Shown here: positions 25,081 through 36,601 of the stretch, piece by piece
Position numbering within the stretch: the first letter of the stretch is position 1
Layout of the letters: each line of letters starts with the position of its first letter
Position numbers and translations under genes: made by a program
NCBI GenBank assembly: GCA_930367205.1
Contig: OV884015.1
Coordinates: 32,789,288 to 32,853,287, forward strand
Source of the DNA: Acanthosoma haemorrhoidale
Taxonomy: Eukaryota; Arthropoda; Insecta; Hemiptera; Acanthosomatidae
Direction of reading: 5' to 3'
DNA length: 64,000 bases
The notes under the pieces: generated by a model
Told to the model about the DNA's origin: nothing
The model's input: the letters and a program-made list of their open reading frames with translations, nothing else
The model's database searches: none

Positions 25081-28000
25081 CAACATCACTATTCCGACAC
25101 TCCGACTTGATATCTTCCGGTACACTCGTGTTGTATCTGATTGAAAATTCCGTTAATGGATCTATGGAATGGCTCACTCAAAATTGTTGCCAATCGACTT
25201 AGACCAACTAGCCTGCTTCTCGACATAGCATGCCTGATTAAGAATTAGCTTAGTTGTTCCCGAGTCACCTCACCCAGTCCACAATGGGTTATTTTTAACA
25301 ATCCAAATTTATAGTGCACTTAAAAAAAAATGAAAATAAAATCACGATTTCCCATAATAACATTACTGATTAGTTAATCTGCAATAACTATTGATTTAGT
25401 TGGGAGAAACTTGACAATGTGACCTCTAAGGACTGGTACAATAGCCTAGACCCTCCGTAGTGGTAATCACAGCTGTAGAGTGGAGTCTCAAGACAGACGG
25501 CGATGTCCGATCTGATTGTACCTGATGTTTCACAAAATCCCGCCTGCTCATCAGGCAACAACTACCTAACTGGTTTATCTTGTCTTTGCTGGGTTAGATT
25601 TTCCAATCTTACTCCATTCATCGCCGCCCAGTTCCGGCAATTTCTGCCCAGCGTGCCAATTGCAAACGAAACCGAAACTTGGAAGCTCTTGTCAGAGGGC
25701 TATACATGTGACGTCAAGGAATAAACATATTTTGATCTCCAATTAGCTACTATGAACGGTTTTGACAGCTACACAAACTGTTAAACAGGAAATCACACCT
25801 CTCTATAGACAGTATAATACCTATCTGAACTTACGCACTCCAACACTAAGTGCATCGAATCGCACTAATCCTTCTAATCGCAAATACCACACACTACTAA
25901 ACTCCAAGAACTCCTGATAATCGACCCTTTCTACCAATTAAGCTATCCATGCTGGCCTTAAATACACCATCTTTTCTGGAAAACCTTTATTCTATTTTTT
26001 TTTAATTTCATTAAAAACTATCATCCTAGACTCATAGAAAGATAGTTATCCAGAACAACCCACCTGCGCATCGTACAACTACAATTCCCCTACAATCCCC
26101 TGGGAGAGAAGCGGTAATGGCCTCGAGATCCTCTACAGGCTACCTGCCACTGGGAATATTCCTGCTTGTGGGACCTCCCCGATCCCTGTTTATTTATCCT
26201 TTGCTGGCTAAGTTAAAATCGCAAAGGCAAATCTGGATGATTCTTTGACTATGAATGGATGAGAAAGCTAATGCATTATTGTAAATTTCATGCGAATCAG
26301 ATCATTTACTGACCTATAGTTCACAGTGTAAGTTTTTTTATGAACAAAAGTACACAAGAAAAAAATGAAAAAGATCTTTGGATCAGCTACCTCGGCGTTT
26401 CAGAATATGGAAATGCGTATTCTGTATTCACTAGCTAAGCTACCTTTTTATACAGCGTATAATTTTGAGTATGGTGTCGTATTAAACTCGGAGTTTTGAA
26501 TAACAATGTGTTTTGTGTGTTTCGTTTCTTTAAATTAACTTTTTTTTAATTTTTACAAAAAGCCTAAAACTGTCAATAAAATAATTTTCTGATGCATCAC
26601 TCTTGATTTTTTTTATTGACAAATATTTACGTAATGACTAACAATGCATACACCTGACTCACTCAAAGTTGTTCACGAGTAATGTTTTTTTTTATATTTA
26701 TAATTTTATACAAACATTGTAGAAAGGGCAGTTCGAGGCCATATATTAGGATCGTAAGGTGTAACAATGAGTATCTATAGCTGGATGATGCAGTAGTAAT
26801 ATAACAAAATTTAAATGAAAAATAGCATTTCCAGTCAATAGAGGCAGATTGTTTATTCCTATTAATTTAGTCCAGAAGTGGAAAATAGACGAAGTCAGTG
26901 GGTGACTTCTCCCTGGAGAAAGCTGTCGGTTATCCTGTCGGGGGGCAAGGGCTTATCAACTTTTCACAGGGGCTTCTCAACGGCTGGCAGCTTCTCTCTC
27001 CTATGGGGAAAGAAATAGGGGAAAGCATGTGGAATTCCTCCTTTAGGGATGTATTATTGAATCTCGTCGAGACCGGGAAAAGAGTTTTCTGTTCCAGTCT
27101 GTTCCTACTCAAGTGCGTACATTAAAATAATCATGGCTATCCTTTGACAAGAGACTGAGATACAATTTACTCCCTAAAAATATCAGGGGCTAGTTTAAAA
27201 ATAGTTTGATTTCATCAATTATTAACCAATCTAAACTTTTACTAATATATTAATAAAATAGAAGAGCATTTAATTTTAAAAGATAGATGCAATATTCCTT
27301 CTGTGTTTATTTCTTAAATACTTATCAAATGGAAATACTAATCCTTGTATTAATATATTATTCGATATATTTTACTAATGTTACAATGTTTGATTACCAA
27401 AACATTATTTTTTTAGTACCATTTAATTTAAATTATTGTGTTGTTTCAGAATTAATTGTACTTATAACTTTGAAAAATAACACAAATTTTAAATAGCTTA
27501 CTAAGAATCGAGTAATTGCCAACAGGAAGTCCTTAAGTCAATGGTAATTGCACCATTCTAAGTCAGCAATAAATCCCTAAACACTGGCTTTATATACACC
27601 TACTATCCTCAAACACATTCCCTCTAAATCCTTGAAATTCTTAACAAAATTATCAAACTCTAGTCCTACTGCAAGATCGCTACAAGTCACTTTGGAGATA
27701 ACAATAGCCTCGAAATCATCAGTAATTAATCCTTTACTAGAAGTGCATGTACTGGCCAGTATTCTGTCCTCATGTCCGGAGCGTCTCCGTTCCTCGCCCT
27801 CTTTAACAGCCTCTAGTGTGTCTGCAGAAACAGCGTGAGCATTCCGACCCATGCTACTTTTTACATGGGGGGGGTAACATCCCCTCTGGTAGTTTTGGAA
27901 GATGCCTTGACTTTGCAGATACGTCTATTTTAGATTCATAGACATTTTAAATAGAGATAACGAAATTTTATATGAGGTGTGAATGAGATCATTTACCACA

Positions 28001-30581
28001 ATGCCCATATCCCAGATTGTAAATTTTTTTTTCTTCAAATAATGATTTTGTTTTTAAAAAACATAAACAGGTTCGGAGTAGAACTAATAGTAATCTTCCA
28101 GCCTTCGACTCTTCTACACCTTCCATTCACATCTTTGCTGGTCATCTCCTTTTCCTTTTGTTTGAATGTGCTCAAGTAGTCTTTTCGTCCAGAGGTTTAT
28201 ACCGGGTATACTTTTTACTGTATCATATTCTCGTGTATTTCCCACGTAATCTAGATATACCGATACTTCGAAAATTCTACTTCTTCTTCAGGACTTTGTT
28301 GTCCGTATTCAGTTGTCGTTTTTCAAATTCCTTCTGCATGAGAAACCACATTCTTAGCAAAGGAATGGAATAACGATTTTTGTACGGAGCTGAACTTGTA
28401 AGCCCTACAGGATGGAATTTATGTTCTGATGATTCAAAATTGAAAAACAAATGACTTTTAAAACATTCAAGTTGATGGGTTCCTCGGCTGAAGTTTATAT
28501 AAGAATAAAATAAACATGATTTTAATCTAATACCTCGGGGGAGGGGACTAGAGCCAAATATAAAAAGAAAACAATTTCTCTTGGTAGAGAAAACCTGAAT
28601 TGGTTTTTTCTGATTAACTATTTATGGAATTTTCTCAATGGAGAAGAGAATATAACAACAGATTTTTATACAAAATATCCTACCTCAAATAGGACAGCAC
28701 AGTGTAGTTATTATTACGTACTGTTTGAAATATTCAAATTAAGTATATCATAGAAATTAATTCCATTGACCCCCTGTATGCAAATTACAAATAAATTTAC
28801 AAATGCAAATAAGTGAGTGCACTGAATCGTCTCTGTATTTCAAGAAAATCAAGGCCTAGGAAGCTGAAATTACTTAAGGTGATTCATCCCGTACTGTAGA
28901 AGTGCATTAAGAAATATTTTCAAAAATTCTACTCAAATTGGATTAGGCCCGAAAGCTATTCTAACGGTAATGATTCCTAGAGCGTTTAAATCGTACCCAT
29001 TGAGTTTTCCAACACTGCAAACATCCACTATGGGTGATATTTGAAAAGACATCTCTTCAAAGTTCTAAAGTTGTCCTATGGTCTAAAATCATTTATCAGT
29101 GGATTTCCATGGTAACAAGACAAGTGGTAAAATTTCACAAATGTGATACCTCTTACACCTCGTGATGCTCCAGCCAGAGGTCCGAACGAAAAATGTAGTT
29201 AAAATATAAGTTTTATAAAACTTTTTTGCCACAATTTACATAGATTATCAGAACAAGTTCATTAATATTTAAAAGCAATTTTTGTAACTCTCTTAAAGAC
29301 TGTTTATTTCAGAAATAAGAGAAACTCAAAATTAAAATTCCACGAAAATGTAGTATCTCGAACTCTAAGGAAGCTGAGCGATTTGGGTTATTTCATAATG
29401 AATTGTAAATTATGCACCTGAGATTAATTTACAACTGTTAAATGGAACTATACCCATGAATGTAAAGGTTTTAAAAGGGAACAATGTTACCCTGAAAATG
29501 TGAGTATGCCGGAAAATTTTGCAATAGTCAGTCTCCAAAATGTATTTTACAACCTTCCAAAAACAACAAAATCCAATATTGAATTAGAAACTATCTATCA
29601 TAGAACGTGGTTTCATTTAAAATGGGCCAATGGCATTATTGTCGTTAAAACTTTGTTCCCCAATATTAGTTGGCATTATTTGTTATGTTCCACTGTTCCC
29701 GGAAGCAGCCGCAAGGCATCCCTTGAGTAAACGATATATGATATCGAGGAAGCACTGGTTCGCCTCTTACCATCGAGGCCCCCTCGGGCCGATACTCCCC
29801 TAGACATATCTCTTCCACGGCGCCTAGCTGAAGACCTGCCACTCATGCGACAGATCTCTCCGATAACTCAAAGCGAGTTGAAAGATTATTCTAACAAGAG
29901 GGTGCTGCAGTGAATTTTACAGCTTCTAAAACCTAAGGAGCACATTGAAAAAAAATCACGTGATCATATATCGTATATCGTTTACGACCAATTCAATCTT
30001 ATTTTTAATAAGTCTCGCTACTTATTCGTAGTTTTCCTATTCGTAGATAACAAGTAAAATTATTTTATTTTTTTATACGTACTCTGTCACAAAATAACAG
30101 CTATTTTTTACTTTTAAATCAAATATTTTATTAAATTGACTTTCTTACAAATTTCATAAACTATTCATGATACTCTTAGGTATACACGCGGGGGGGGGGG
30201 AGAGCTCCATGACCCCCAACTTTGTCGCGAGCTCTCAGAAGCATGGGGGCATGAATGTTCTAGAAAAAGGTTGGTTCCATAAATGAAGGTTTAATGAATA
30301 TTTTCGACGCCTTGTCTTTAAACCCGGTACGTACAGGCGGAAATATTGCAATCCGTAATATCAACAATCCAGTTTTAATAAATAATAAACAATGACTCCA
30401 TTTGAACAATTGCTAAAAACAGTAAATTATACAGATTTCTATCTCACTCAATCCGGCAGGCTAAGCTACAGACGAATCTCTTTTTTGTTTATTCTTAAGA
30501 GACAATAACCCACAATAAATTTATGTAAATTATTTAATTAAATAATTATCTTTAAGCTAATAGTAGTACATATGTTTGCAG
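25081..30581. other. Long stretch without confirmed genes
   Basis: No known transposon was recognised over this 5.5 kb. Several isolated frames of 60-91 codons exist at 25503, 26898, 27287, 27577 (minus), 27979, 28158 and 29500. Of these, only 27577-27852 has a codon pattern that looks like real protein, and it is listed separately. A GC-richer block at 29700-29950 is not recognised. Confidence 0.4.
27577..27852 (-). CDS. Hypothetical 91-codon open frame
   Basis: This minus-strand frame starts ATGGGTCGGAATGC and ends at a stop after 91 residues. The composition is balanced, with acidic and hydrophobic alternation (for example ITDDFEAIVISKVTCSDLAV and FDNFVKNFKDLEG), unlike the Lys/Ile/Tyr-rich chance frames around it. 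I do not recognise any domain. The upstream side has a C-run and no evident splice acceptor. It could be a fragment of an unknown transposon ORF, a host exon, or chance. Confidence 0.2.
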   Translation of the reverse strand: MGRNAHAVSADTLEAVKEGEERRRSGHEDRILASTCTSSKGLITDDFEAIVISKVTCSDLAVGLEFDNFVKNFKDLEGMCLRIVGVYKASV

Positions 30582-30679
30582 ACAGGTGGCGGTACGTGCT
30601 AACCCTACAGCTGACCAACATATCCTCACTGTCGGTCCAGCATCCGGGAAAGACACTCAGCAACTACCTCGAGAAGCAG
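30582..30679 (+). CDS. Candidate internal host exon, product unknown
   Basis: A 98 bp segment is bounded by an acceptor (ACATATGTTTGCAG, ending 30581) and a donor (GAAGCAG followed by GTCAGT at 30680). In the frame starting with a split codon, 32 codons are open: RWRYVLTLQLTNISS, then LSVQHPGKTLSNYLEKQ. About three quarters of third positions are G or C although the surrounding DNA is strongly AT-rich, a typical coding signal. The exon begins after two bases of a codon and ends in phase 0. I do not recognise the protein. No neighbouring exon was found, so the introns would be longer than several kilobases. Confidence 0.5.
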
Positions 30680-32523
30680 GTCAGTTATTATTAAGTCAAT
30701 TTTTCATATATGAAAAAATATACAATTTTTCGTTTCTATATATTTTTTTACTGGACATAAGTACATGATATAGTACAACCCGGTATATGAAAATATTATA
30801 ATACACACACACAGCACAGTTAACAAAAATAATATAAGTATTGAGTGAAATAATACTCATATTTAATCTACAGTTTTTGGCAGTTATAATTTTTAGCAGC
30901 CGTTGACTCAATCAATCTAAATTTTCAATGTTATATAGTGTAAATGGTAAAAGTGTAAAGACGAAAAATATAAAAGTAGCTTTATCAAATTACAGCTATT
31001 TAAGGTTTAAAGTTGTGCTGCCTTCCCCGTTGCTAAGGGTCCGAGATATTGACAATAAAACTACTAAAAAGATATTGAGAAAAATAAAGTCTTGGAAAAC
31101 AACAATAGTAACCACATTGAATGTCAATATTGATAATTACTAGGCAAAGGAAAACTACACTGGCAGGACCGGGACTCGAACCCGGAATTTAATAATTGCA
31201 GTTAATAAATAATTAATAATATTAAGATCTATAGATCAACAGACCTACACGCCTTAGCTCAAGTAAACCTCTTATCATAAATTAGGAATCGAATTGTGCC
31301 CCCGCATTGCTTACAGTCCTAACGGCTGTTTGACAAATGAGGAATATTGGAAAGATTGTTACTCGACGGGGAAAGTCCTTGGTTTTAATCCTGATTGTTT
31401 ATGAATCATTTATGAAGTGTGGTTTATACCTATCTATGAAGTTAGTTATGTAAAATGAAATCTACATTTAATGTTTTTCTGTCTTATGTTATTATTATGC
31501 CTATATTTCAAATTATTAGAGACACAATTAAAACAGTATCAGGTACTTGTTTGTAGTAAGTAAAGTGTGTTCATTACTTTAAGTAATTATACAGACAAAT
31601 CATAGAATTAAATAGTTAACACCAAATGATATCATTGGCAAACAAGTACATTTAATGGCATACCATGTAGGGAATGAATTAAAGTAGAGTTATACAGAAC
31701 TCCACTAGTTTTATAACTAATAGAGAAATCCACGTACAAGGAATATTTGAGGAACATGTGTTCGCTGAATTGAATTGCCGATGAAAACTCAATCAGGCAT
31801 TTTATTTCGAGGCCATGGAGAGAGTTCTCAGCGGAAATAGTCGATGTTTGTCTTTCTGGGGCCTGTTGAATACAGAGTAGCAATGTGCTCGATAAGAAAT
31901 GTCACGGTTTGTTTTCTAGCAAGATTTGAACATTGTGCTGAGGAAATGTTTATTAATTCTGCCAAGACCAAATTCTCGTGGCATGAAGAAACACTTCATA
32001 GCTAAGAGACAATAACCATGTGCCAACAGCACTTGAATCCTTTCCAAAACTTAGTGGTAACTTCCAACGACCAAAGTTGGCTTCCGGTGTAAGCGCACAG
32101 CCGCATCCGGCTCGATAGTGAAAGCTTTTTGCGGAACTTCCGTCGCAATATTTCCGCTATGTTAGTCAACTTTTTTTTTTACTTTAACGTAAGTAAGGAC
32201 GTTGTTATATAGCCAGCCGGGTGTATAAAATGTTCTATGCGTGTCTCCAAACAACACTGGTGAGAATTAGGGTTCAAACGAATACAAAAGAAAAAGGGGT
32301 TGGGTATAAGAGCATTGTGAGCAGCTGGTAAATAAATATTAACATGTGTGAATTACAAAGGTACATATCTATTTATCATCTGATAAGTGAAACAGGTATA
32401 TGTCTAACAAACACGAGTCGAGGCCATCGAACATCTCTAGTTCCTTTTATCGATCTTTACTACTGTATCGAGTAGCGAAATTATTGTTTATACTTCCAGA
32501 CTTTTTTTAGCATTTCATCTTAC
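30680..32523. other. AT-rich stretch, mostly unannotated
   Basis: If 30582-30679 is an exon, this begins as its downstream intron. It contains a tRNA-like remnant at 31160-31255 and a GC-richer patch at 32030-32160 with no recognised frame. Otherwise nothing is seen. Confidence 0.4.
31160..31255 (-). repeat. tRNA-derived SINE remnant (minus strand)
   Basis: On the minus strand, CCGGGTTCGAGTCCCGG forms a perfect T-arm with a consensus Pol III B box (GGTTCGAGTCC), followed by TCCTGCCAGTGTAG. Upstream, CTAAGGCGTGTAGGTCTG resembles a D-arm/A box, with an AT-rich insertion between the two. The loss of spacing and the lack of an acceptor stem argue against a functional tRNA. A tRNA-derived SINE head is the likeliest reading. 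Confidence 0.45.
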
Positions 32524-32528
32524 TGTTC

Positions 32529-32534
<6 letters not shown>

Positions 32535-32580
<46 letters not shown>

Positions 32581-33225
32581 CCCTTCATAGGCTCTTTTAA
32601 TTTACATTAGATAATTATAGATCCTCTGGCGAATCTATTTACAAATTATTGTATTTCCTGTAGCATCACTACATTATATACAGGTTTTGTTATTTTATAG
32701 AAATTATATAATGAATAAACAAGTATAATGATATACATTCTACATGACTTGACTGAACTGACTAATAAGGTGATGGGGCTCACCTTTTTGATCAACCTTA
32801 AAACTAACTTACATACTAATTCTTATCCTAATTTTTCCCCGACAGTCTGTTGCCATCGATGTGGGAGGGGTGGTGGGGTCATAGTGTTAAACACTGGATT
32901 TGTCAGGTGCTGCAACGAGTCAAAAAACTTAATGTGTCTCCGGCGGATGAACTAACCCACCGATGGAACACCAAGCAACGGGTGCAGGTCAGCGTTCTTC
33001 AACCTCTCGAAAGAGGTATGTCGGACCACTTTTCGCATGATTCCATTCTGGAAGTGTTGGAGACATTTGGCTGTATTGTCAGTCAAGTGGGTAAATAGCG
33101 GGGCACCGTACAGCAGAGCTGGCCGGAGGACACATTTATATATCATCAATTTAAGACGAAGTGACAGGTTAGGTGAAGTTAGCAAGTGCGATAGCCGGTA
33201 AGACCTTTGTCGTACTTTTTCTATT
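32535..33225 (-). mobile_element. LINE family C (Jockey-like), 5'-truncated, with poly(T) and target duplication
   Basis: This minus-strand LINE copy begins on the left with a T-run (the poly(A) tail) reaching 32580. The 3' untranslated region shared with 3062-3303 follows, and then a coding fragment. TGTTCGACTTT occurs at 32524-32534 and again at 33226-33236, an 8-11 bp target-site duplication (the last Ts merge with the tail). This defines both ends. The long pure tail and exact duplication suggest a relatively young insertion. Confidence 0.9.
32952..33225 (-). pseudogene. LINE-C polyprotein C-terminal fragment
   Basis: The minus-strand frame ends at 32952 and is open to the element's 5' end. 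It reads IEKVRQRSYRLSHLLTSPNL, then LRLKLMIYKCVLRPALLYGA, then a region with LQHFQNGIMRKVVRHTSFER. This is the standard sequence downstream of the RT palm in Jockey-clade elements (compare LKLLIYKSVLRPALLFGTPL in LINE-B). It starts inside the protein because the insertion is 5'-truncated. The reading frame within the insert is intact. Confidence 0.8.
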
Positions 33226-33236
33226 TGTTCGACTTT

Positions 33237-33588
33237 CCATAATTCAAAACTCAAGAAACCTCCGAAAACATTAGAAATATTGGGAGTTTATAATTTTAAA
33301 AGTACATATACTACATAAAACAATAAAAAACTGAAGAGAAATGTAATTTTTGTTGCCAATTATTCTGACCGGTGTATATAACAAACTGAAGGAAATGTGC
33401 AGAAACCTCAATGAAAGGATGCTATCAGTAAGGAAAAATTGAGAGTAAACATGAAAATTTCTAATTATTTAGAAGGGAAGCAGTTCGATTTATTAAATGC
33501 CCCCTAGTTACAAAAAACCCTTATTATCGAGTGTAAAATACAGAGGATTTTTTTGGATTTACTAAAGTGAACAGCTAAGGATTTCGAA
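33237..33588. other. AT-rich spacer
   Basis: Short AT-rich DNA between two LINE insertions; nothing recognised. Confidence 0.5.
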
Positions 33589-33605
33589 TTATCAAAAAAA
33601 AATTT

Positions 33606-34533
33606 TTTTTTTTGTTAAGATAAAATTACAATCTTGCCTTTTATTAGGCAATGAGTAATTGAGATAAATGTTATCATTCATACCATATTTACAATTCATC
33701 ATTCACTCGCTCATTCATACCATATTTACAATTCATCATTCACTCGCTCATTCATACAATATTTACAAATAGCCCAGAGCCCCCCCAAAAGTCCACAAGG
33801 TTGTCGCATGCGAAGGAGGAAGCGGAGTCTTGGGAAGTCCCCCACGCTCCTACGTCAGCCGCGTCACTGGATAAGAGCCAGCGGAGGCTGACTAAGAGCA
33901 CGAGAGACACAGACGCTCAGGACATGATTAGAGAAACTGGCCATTGCCAGGACTCCCACTATCACCTAATTATAGCAGGTCACGAGGCGACTGCCGTTTT
34001 AATCTCCGAGGAAGATTATAGGGACGAGTGGTGCAGTGCAATGACTTTGCTACGGGATCAGGGTGGTTGGATAGGTTACTATGGAATTTCTTGAGCTTGG
34101 AAGGGATGAGTTCAAGAATGTAGGTTATATTAAGATCGTTATGAAGGGTTTTGTTGCTGACGTAATAAGGGGCATTTACTATTGTTCTCAGGACGTTTGA
34201 TTGAAAGGATTGGATACGGTTGATGTTCGACTTTCGGCTGTCCCCCATAGCTCTATTCAGTATGTCCAGATAAGCTTAAGTATAACTTTGTAAATAAGTA
34301 GTTTATTTTCTATTGAGAGATGGGATGTCCTTCGAAGTAGTCTGTACAGTTGTCCAAAGCGTCTGTTTAGTTCCTGTCATTTTAGCCTCGTGTGTGGGTT
34401 CCATGTCAGTCTTTTGTCGAGATGTAAGCCTAAATACCGTACTGTCTCGAATACAGGGAGAGGAATAGAATTAAAATAAACTAGTGGACAAGTCTTGTGA
34501 CAAAGGGTGAAGGTTATGCGGGAGCATTTTCCT
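33606..34533 (-). mobile_element. LINE family A (Jockey-like), truncated copy with target duplication
   Basis: Minus-strand copy homologous to 5590-6967 and 20216-20987. It contains part of the region after the RT, the C-terminal domain and the 3' untranslated region. Flanks share TTATCAAAAAA-type sequence (33589 onward and 34534-34546), consistent with a target duplication merging with the T-run. The 3' untranslated region contains a 37 bp tandem duplication (33675-33711 and 33712-33748) not seen in the other copies. Confidence 0.85.
33970..34248 (-). pseudogene. Jockey-like LINE-A C-terminal fragment
   Basis: A 92-codon frame: KSNINRIQSFQSNVLRTIVN, then YYVSNKTLHNDLNITYILEL, then SNHPDPVAKSLH, ending RRLKRQSPRDLL. 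It matches the LINE-A C-terminus at 20531-20809 residue for residue, with a few substitutions. Upstream coding on the minus strand (toward 34533) continues in other frames. No RT active site is included. Confidence 0.75.
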
Positions 34534-34546
34534 TTATCAAAAAATT

Positions 34547-36125
34547 ATAATTATCTTGAGCCAACTCACAATATAAATTCTTTAGCAAACCCACAATTTA
34601 TTTATCACTCACTTCACATTTTTGTTTTGTTTCTTTTACACGTAACTATTAGTTGACACTCACACTGTTTTCATAATGTATTATTTATACTCGTAAACTT
34701 GAACATCACGTTCACGTGTCAAATATATTTTTCATTTTAAGCATTAATTTAAGCGATTTTCTGGATCTGTCATTGCTATTTGGCTCGAAAGGGCTGTGCT
34801 TTTTTTTTTTTTTTTTTTTTTATAAATATATATATATAAATAATTAATATTCTGCTTTTTAATACCTGCCATGTTATATCTTGAGCCTATTTATAAATAG
34901 TACGTTATCCTGTGCTTAAAAAAGACAAGGTGATTTAAAATGACATAAAACATAAAATTAAAAAAAAAAAAGTAGAAACACAAAATTATTTTATCAAGCA
35001 TTGTAATGAAATAAGTGATTTCAATTAATAATTGCCAATGAAACCACTTCCACACTAGTCTTTTCAAGATAATAATAGAGAATCGAATAAAACTTTGAAT
35101 TCCAAATAGAAAGGTTTGTGTTTTATTTAAGAGAATAAAATCAATGAACAAAGATTACTTGGCAAAATAAAAAAGAACAAGATTCGTTTGGGAAGACTGA
35201 TTGTTCCAGAGAAATTTCTCTACGGGCTTTGTAGAATTGTCTTAAGGGAAAGCCCTTATTAAAAAAAACGATGGGCTGGTAGGGGATGAATCGAAGTGGG
35301 CTAAGACACTTCGCTTTTAGAATGTACAATTTCTCCCCTGTTTCTTCTCTAAATTCAAATCTTCCATTACCTATTTGCTTTGTGGAATATTGAATGGCTT
35401 ATTTCATTATGCTCCGGAATCGAATCGTCTACCAAAATACGGTGATCACATATTAACATTTCATTTATTTATGATATGATTGCTTTATGAATGGAGGCCA
35501 TCTTTGATAATACCTTTTGAAATGAGACAACTTCAACTAATGGAAATATGTCATATAATATAGAATATAAAATACGTTTTCTTGACTTACATGAGGTACA
35601 TGATTTCGATGAAACTTTCTTTAGTGATACGATGTAGAAAAATATTTTGACTTGTATCCCAGTGTTCTTGTCATGCATGAAAAAACAAATCGGATAAAAA
35701 CCATTGATCATCGTTTCATTTTAAGAAATGTAAGTCTGCTGATGGATCCAATGATCCATCATCTGATTTGTGTTTTCACGTATAATATCGTGTTATTATT
35801 AAAAAGTTTCGATAAGCAGAAGAGGTTAGAAGTAAAATAAATGTTACAAGGAAAACACCAATATTCGTTTTCAGCAGCCATAAATACGAATGATAAAATA
35901 AAACTATTTCAGATAGATTCTTCGGAGGCTCAAAATGTATTCGTCAGTATCTTTTATTTCACTATTCGTCTAATTTTTTATTCTTCTAAACTGTGTTACC
36001 GCCGTTGTGAATGAAAGTTTCTTATCTTTCAGTATTAAGTTTTATTTGACATAATTTTGAAATTTGTGACCCCACAACCCTTGTTAGTTCGATCTAAGAA
36101 TTTAGTTTTTAACATTAATTTAAAA
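34547..36125. other. AT-rich stretch without recognisable genes
   Basis: Contains a T-run at about 34800-34820 and several AT-rich frames of 60-90 codons with hydrophobic, Phe/Tyr/Ile-rich translations that look accidental. No element recognised. Confidence 0.5.
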
Positions 36126-36158
36126 ACAACTTTATTATGATAAAATTACAATCTGCCA
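36126..36158 (-). mobile_element. Tiny LINE-A 3' tail
   Basis: AACAACTTTATTATGATAAA followed by ATTACAATCTGCC is the terminal sequence of the LINE-A family, identical to the start of the copy at 20213. Only about 33 bases are present. It is either an extreme 5' truncation or was cut off by the adjoining sequence at 36163. Confidence 0.6.
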
Positions 36159-36162
36159 ATTA

Positions 36163-36510
36163 TGGAATGCAAACGTCAGCCGGAGGCCTGGCCCGGATAA
36201 CTCTTAACCAGCTGAGACGAGACCTATTTATTACTGGCCCAGGCCTTGTTTGCAAACAGTAAACTGCCTTCCTGCTGACCGATGGCACCGATGACGACCG
36301 CCCGTGTGAGGCAATCTTCACCTATTTCCCCACGCTAGCTGAGAAGGCATGATCCATTTCCCTCTCTATATATACCTTACCAAAATTCTTCTCCCTTTCC
36401 CTCAGTCAGACTCACCTCACGCAGTAACACTCTGTCTTCCCGACTATACGTAAGACACTAGTTACTAAAACCGTTACCTCGTTGTACTTGTGAATACTTG
36501 TAGATTAACA
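36163..36510 (+). mobile_element. Possible LTR or promoter-bearing repeat
   Basis: A compositionally balanced block starting TGGAATGCAAACG and ending near GATTAACACA is wedged between a LINE-A tail and a LINE-B fragment. It contains CTATATATACC (TATA-like, about 36366-36376) followed by CCCTCAGTCAGACTC, resembling the TCAGT initiator of arthropod LTR promoters. No matching direct repeat or target duplication was found, so a solo LTR is only a suggestion. No coding frame is present. Confidence 0.25.
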
Positions 36511-36513
36511 CAT

Positions 36514-36601
36514 CATGCAACTGATAGGGCAACGCAACAATATTAAAAACAGGTGGTTCCAGACGAAAAACAATGACCTGAGGCCTGTGCTAAACGCTTT
36601 A
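36514..36601 (+). mobile_element. LINE family B, 5' portion (split by Gypsy element)
   Basis: The segment translates as MQLIGQRNNIKNRWFQTKNN, then DLRPVLNAL, without a stop. This matches the linker upstream of the RT domain in Jockey-type LINEs. The frame is cut at the Gypsy insertion (TTTA, 36598-36601). Beyond the Gypsy element it resumes as TTQITSLMIQWKSS at 41378. This shows that the LTR element landed inside LINE-B. A TAA lies just upstream of 36508, near which homology appears to begin. Confidence 0.7.

Noticed and set aside
31160..31195. Functional tRNA gene
   Set aside because: The T-arm is perfect but there is no paired acceptor stem or properly spaced D-arm; a SINE or pseudogene fits better.
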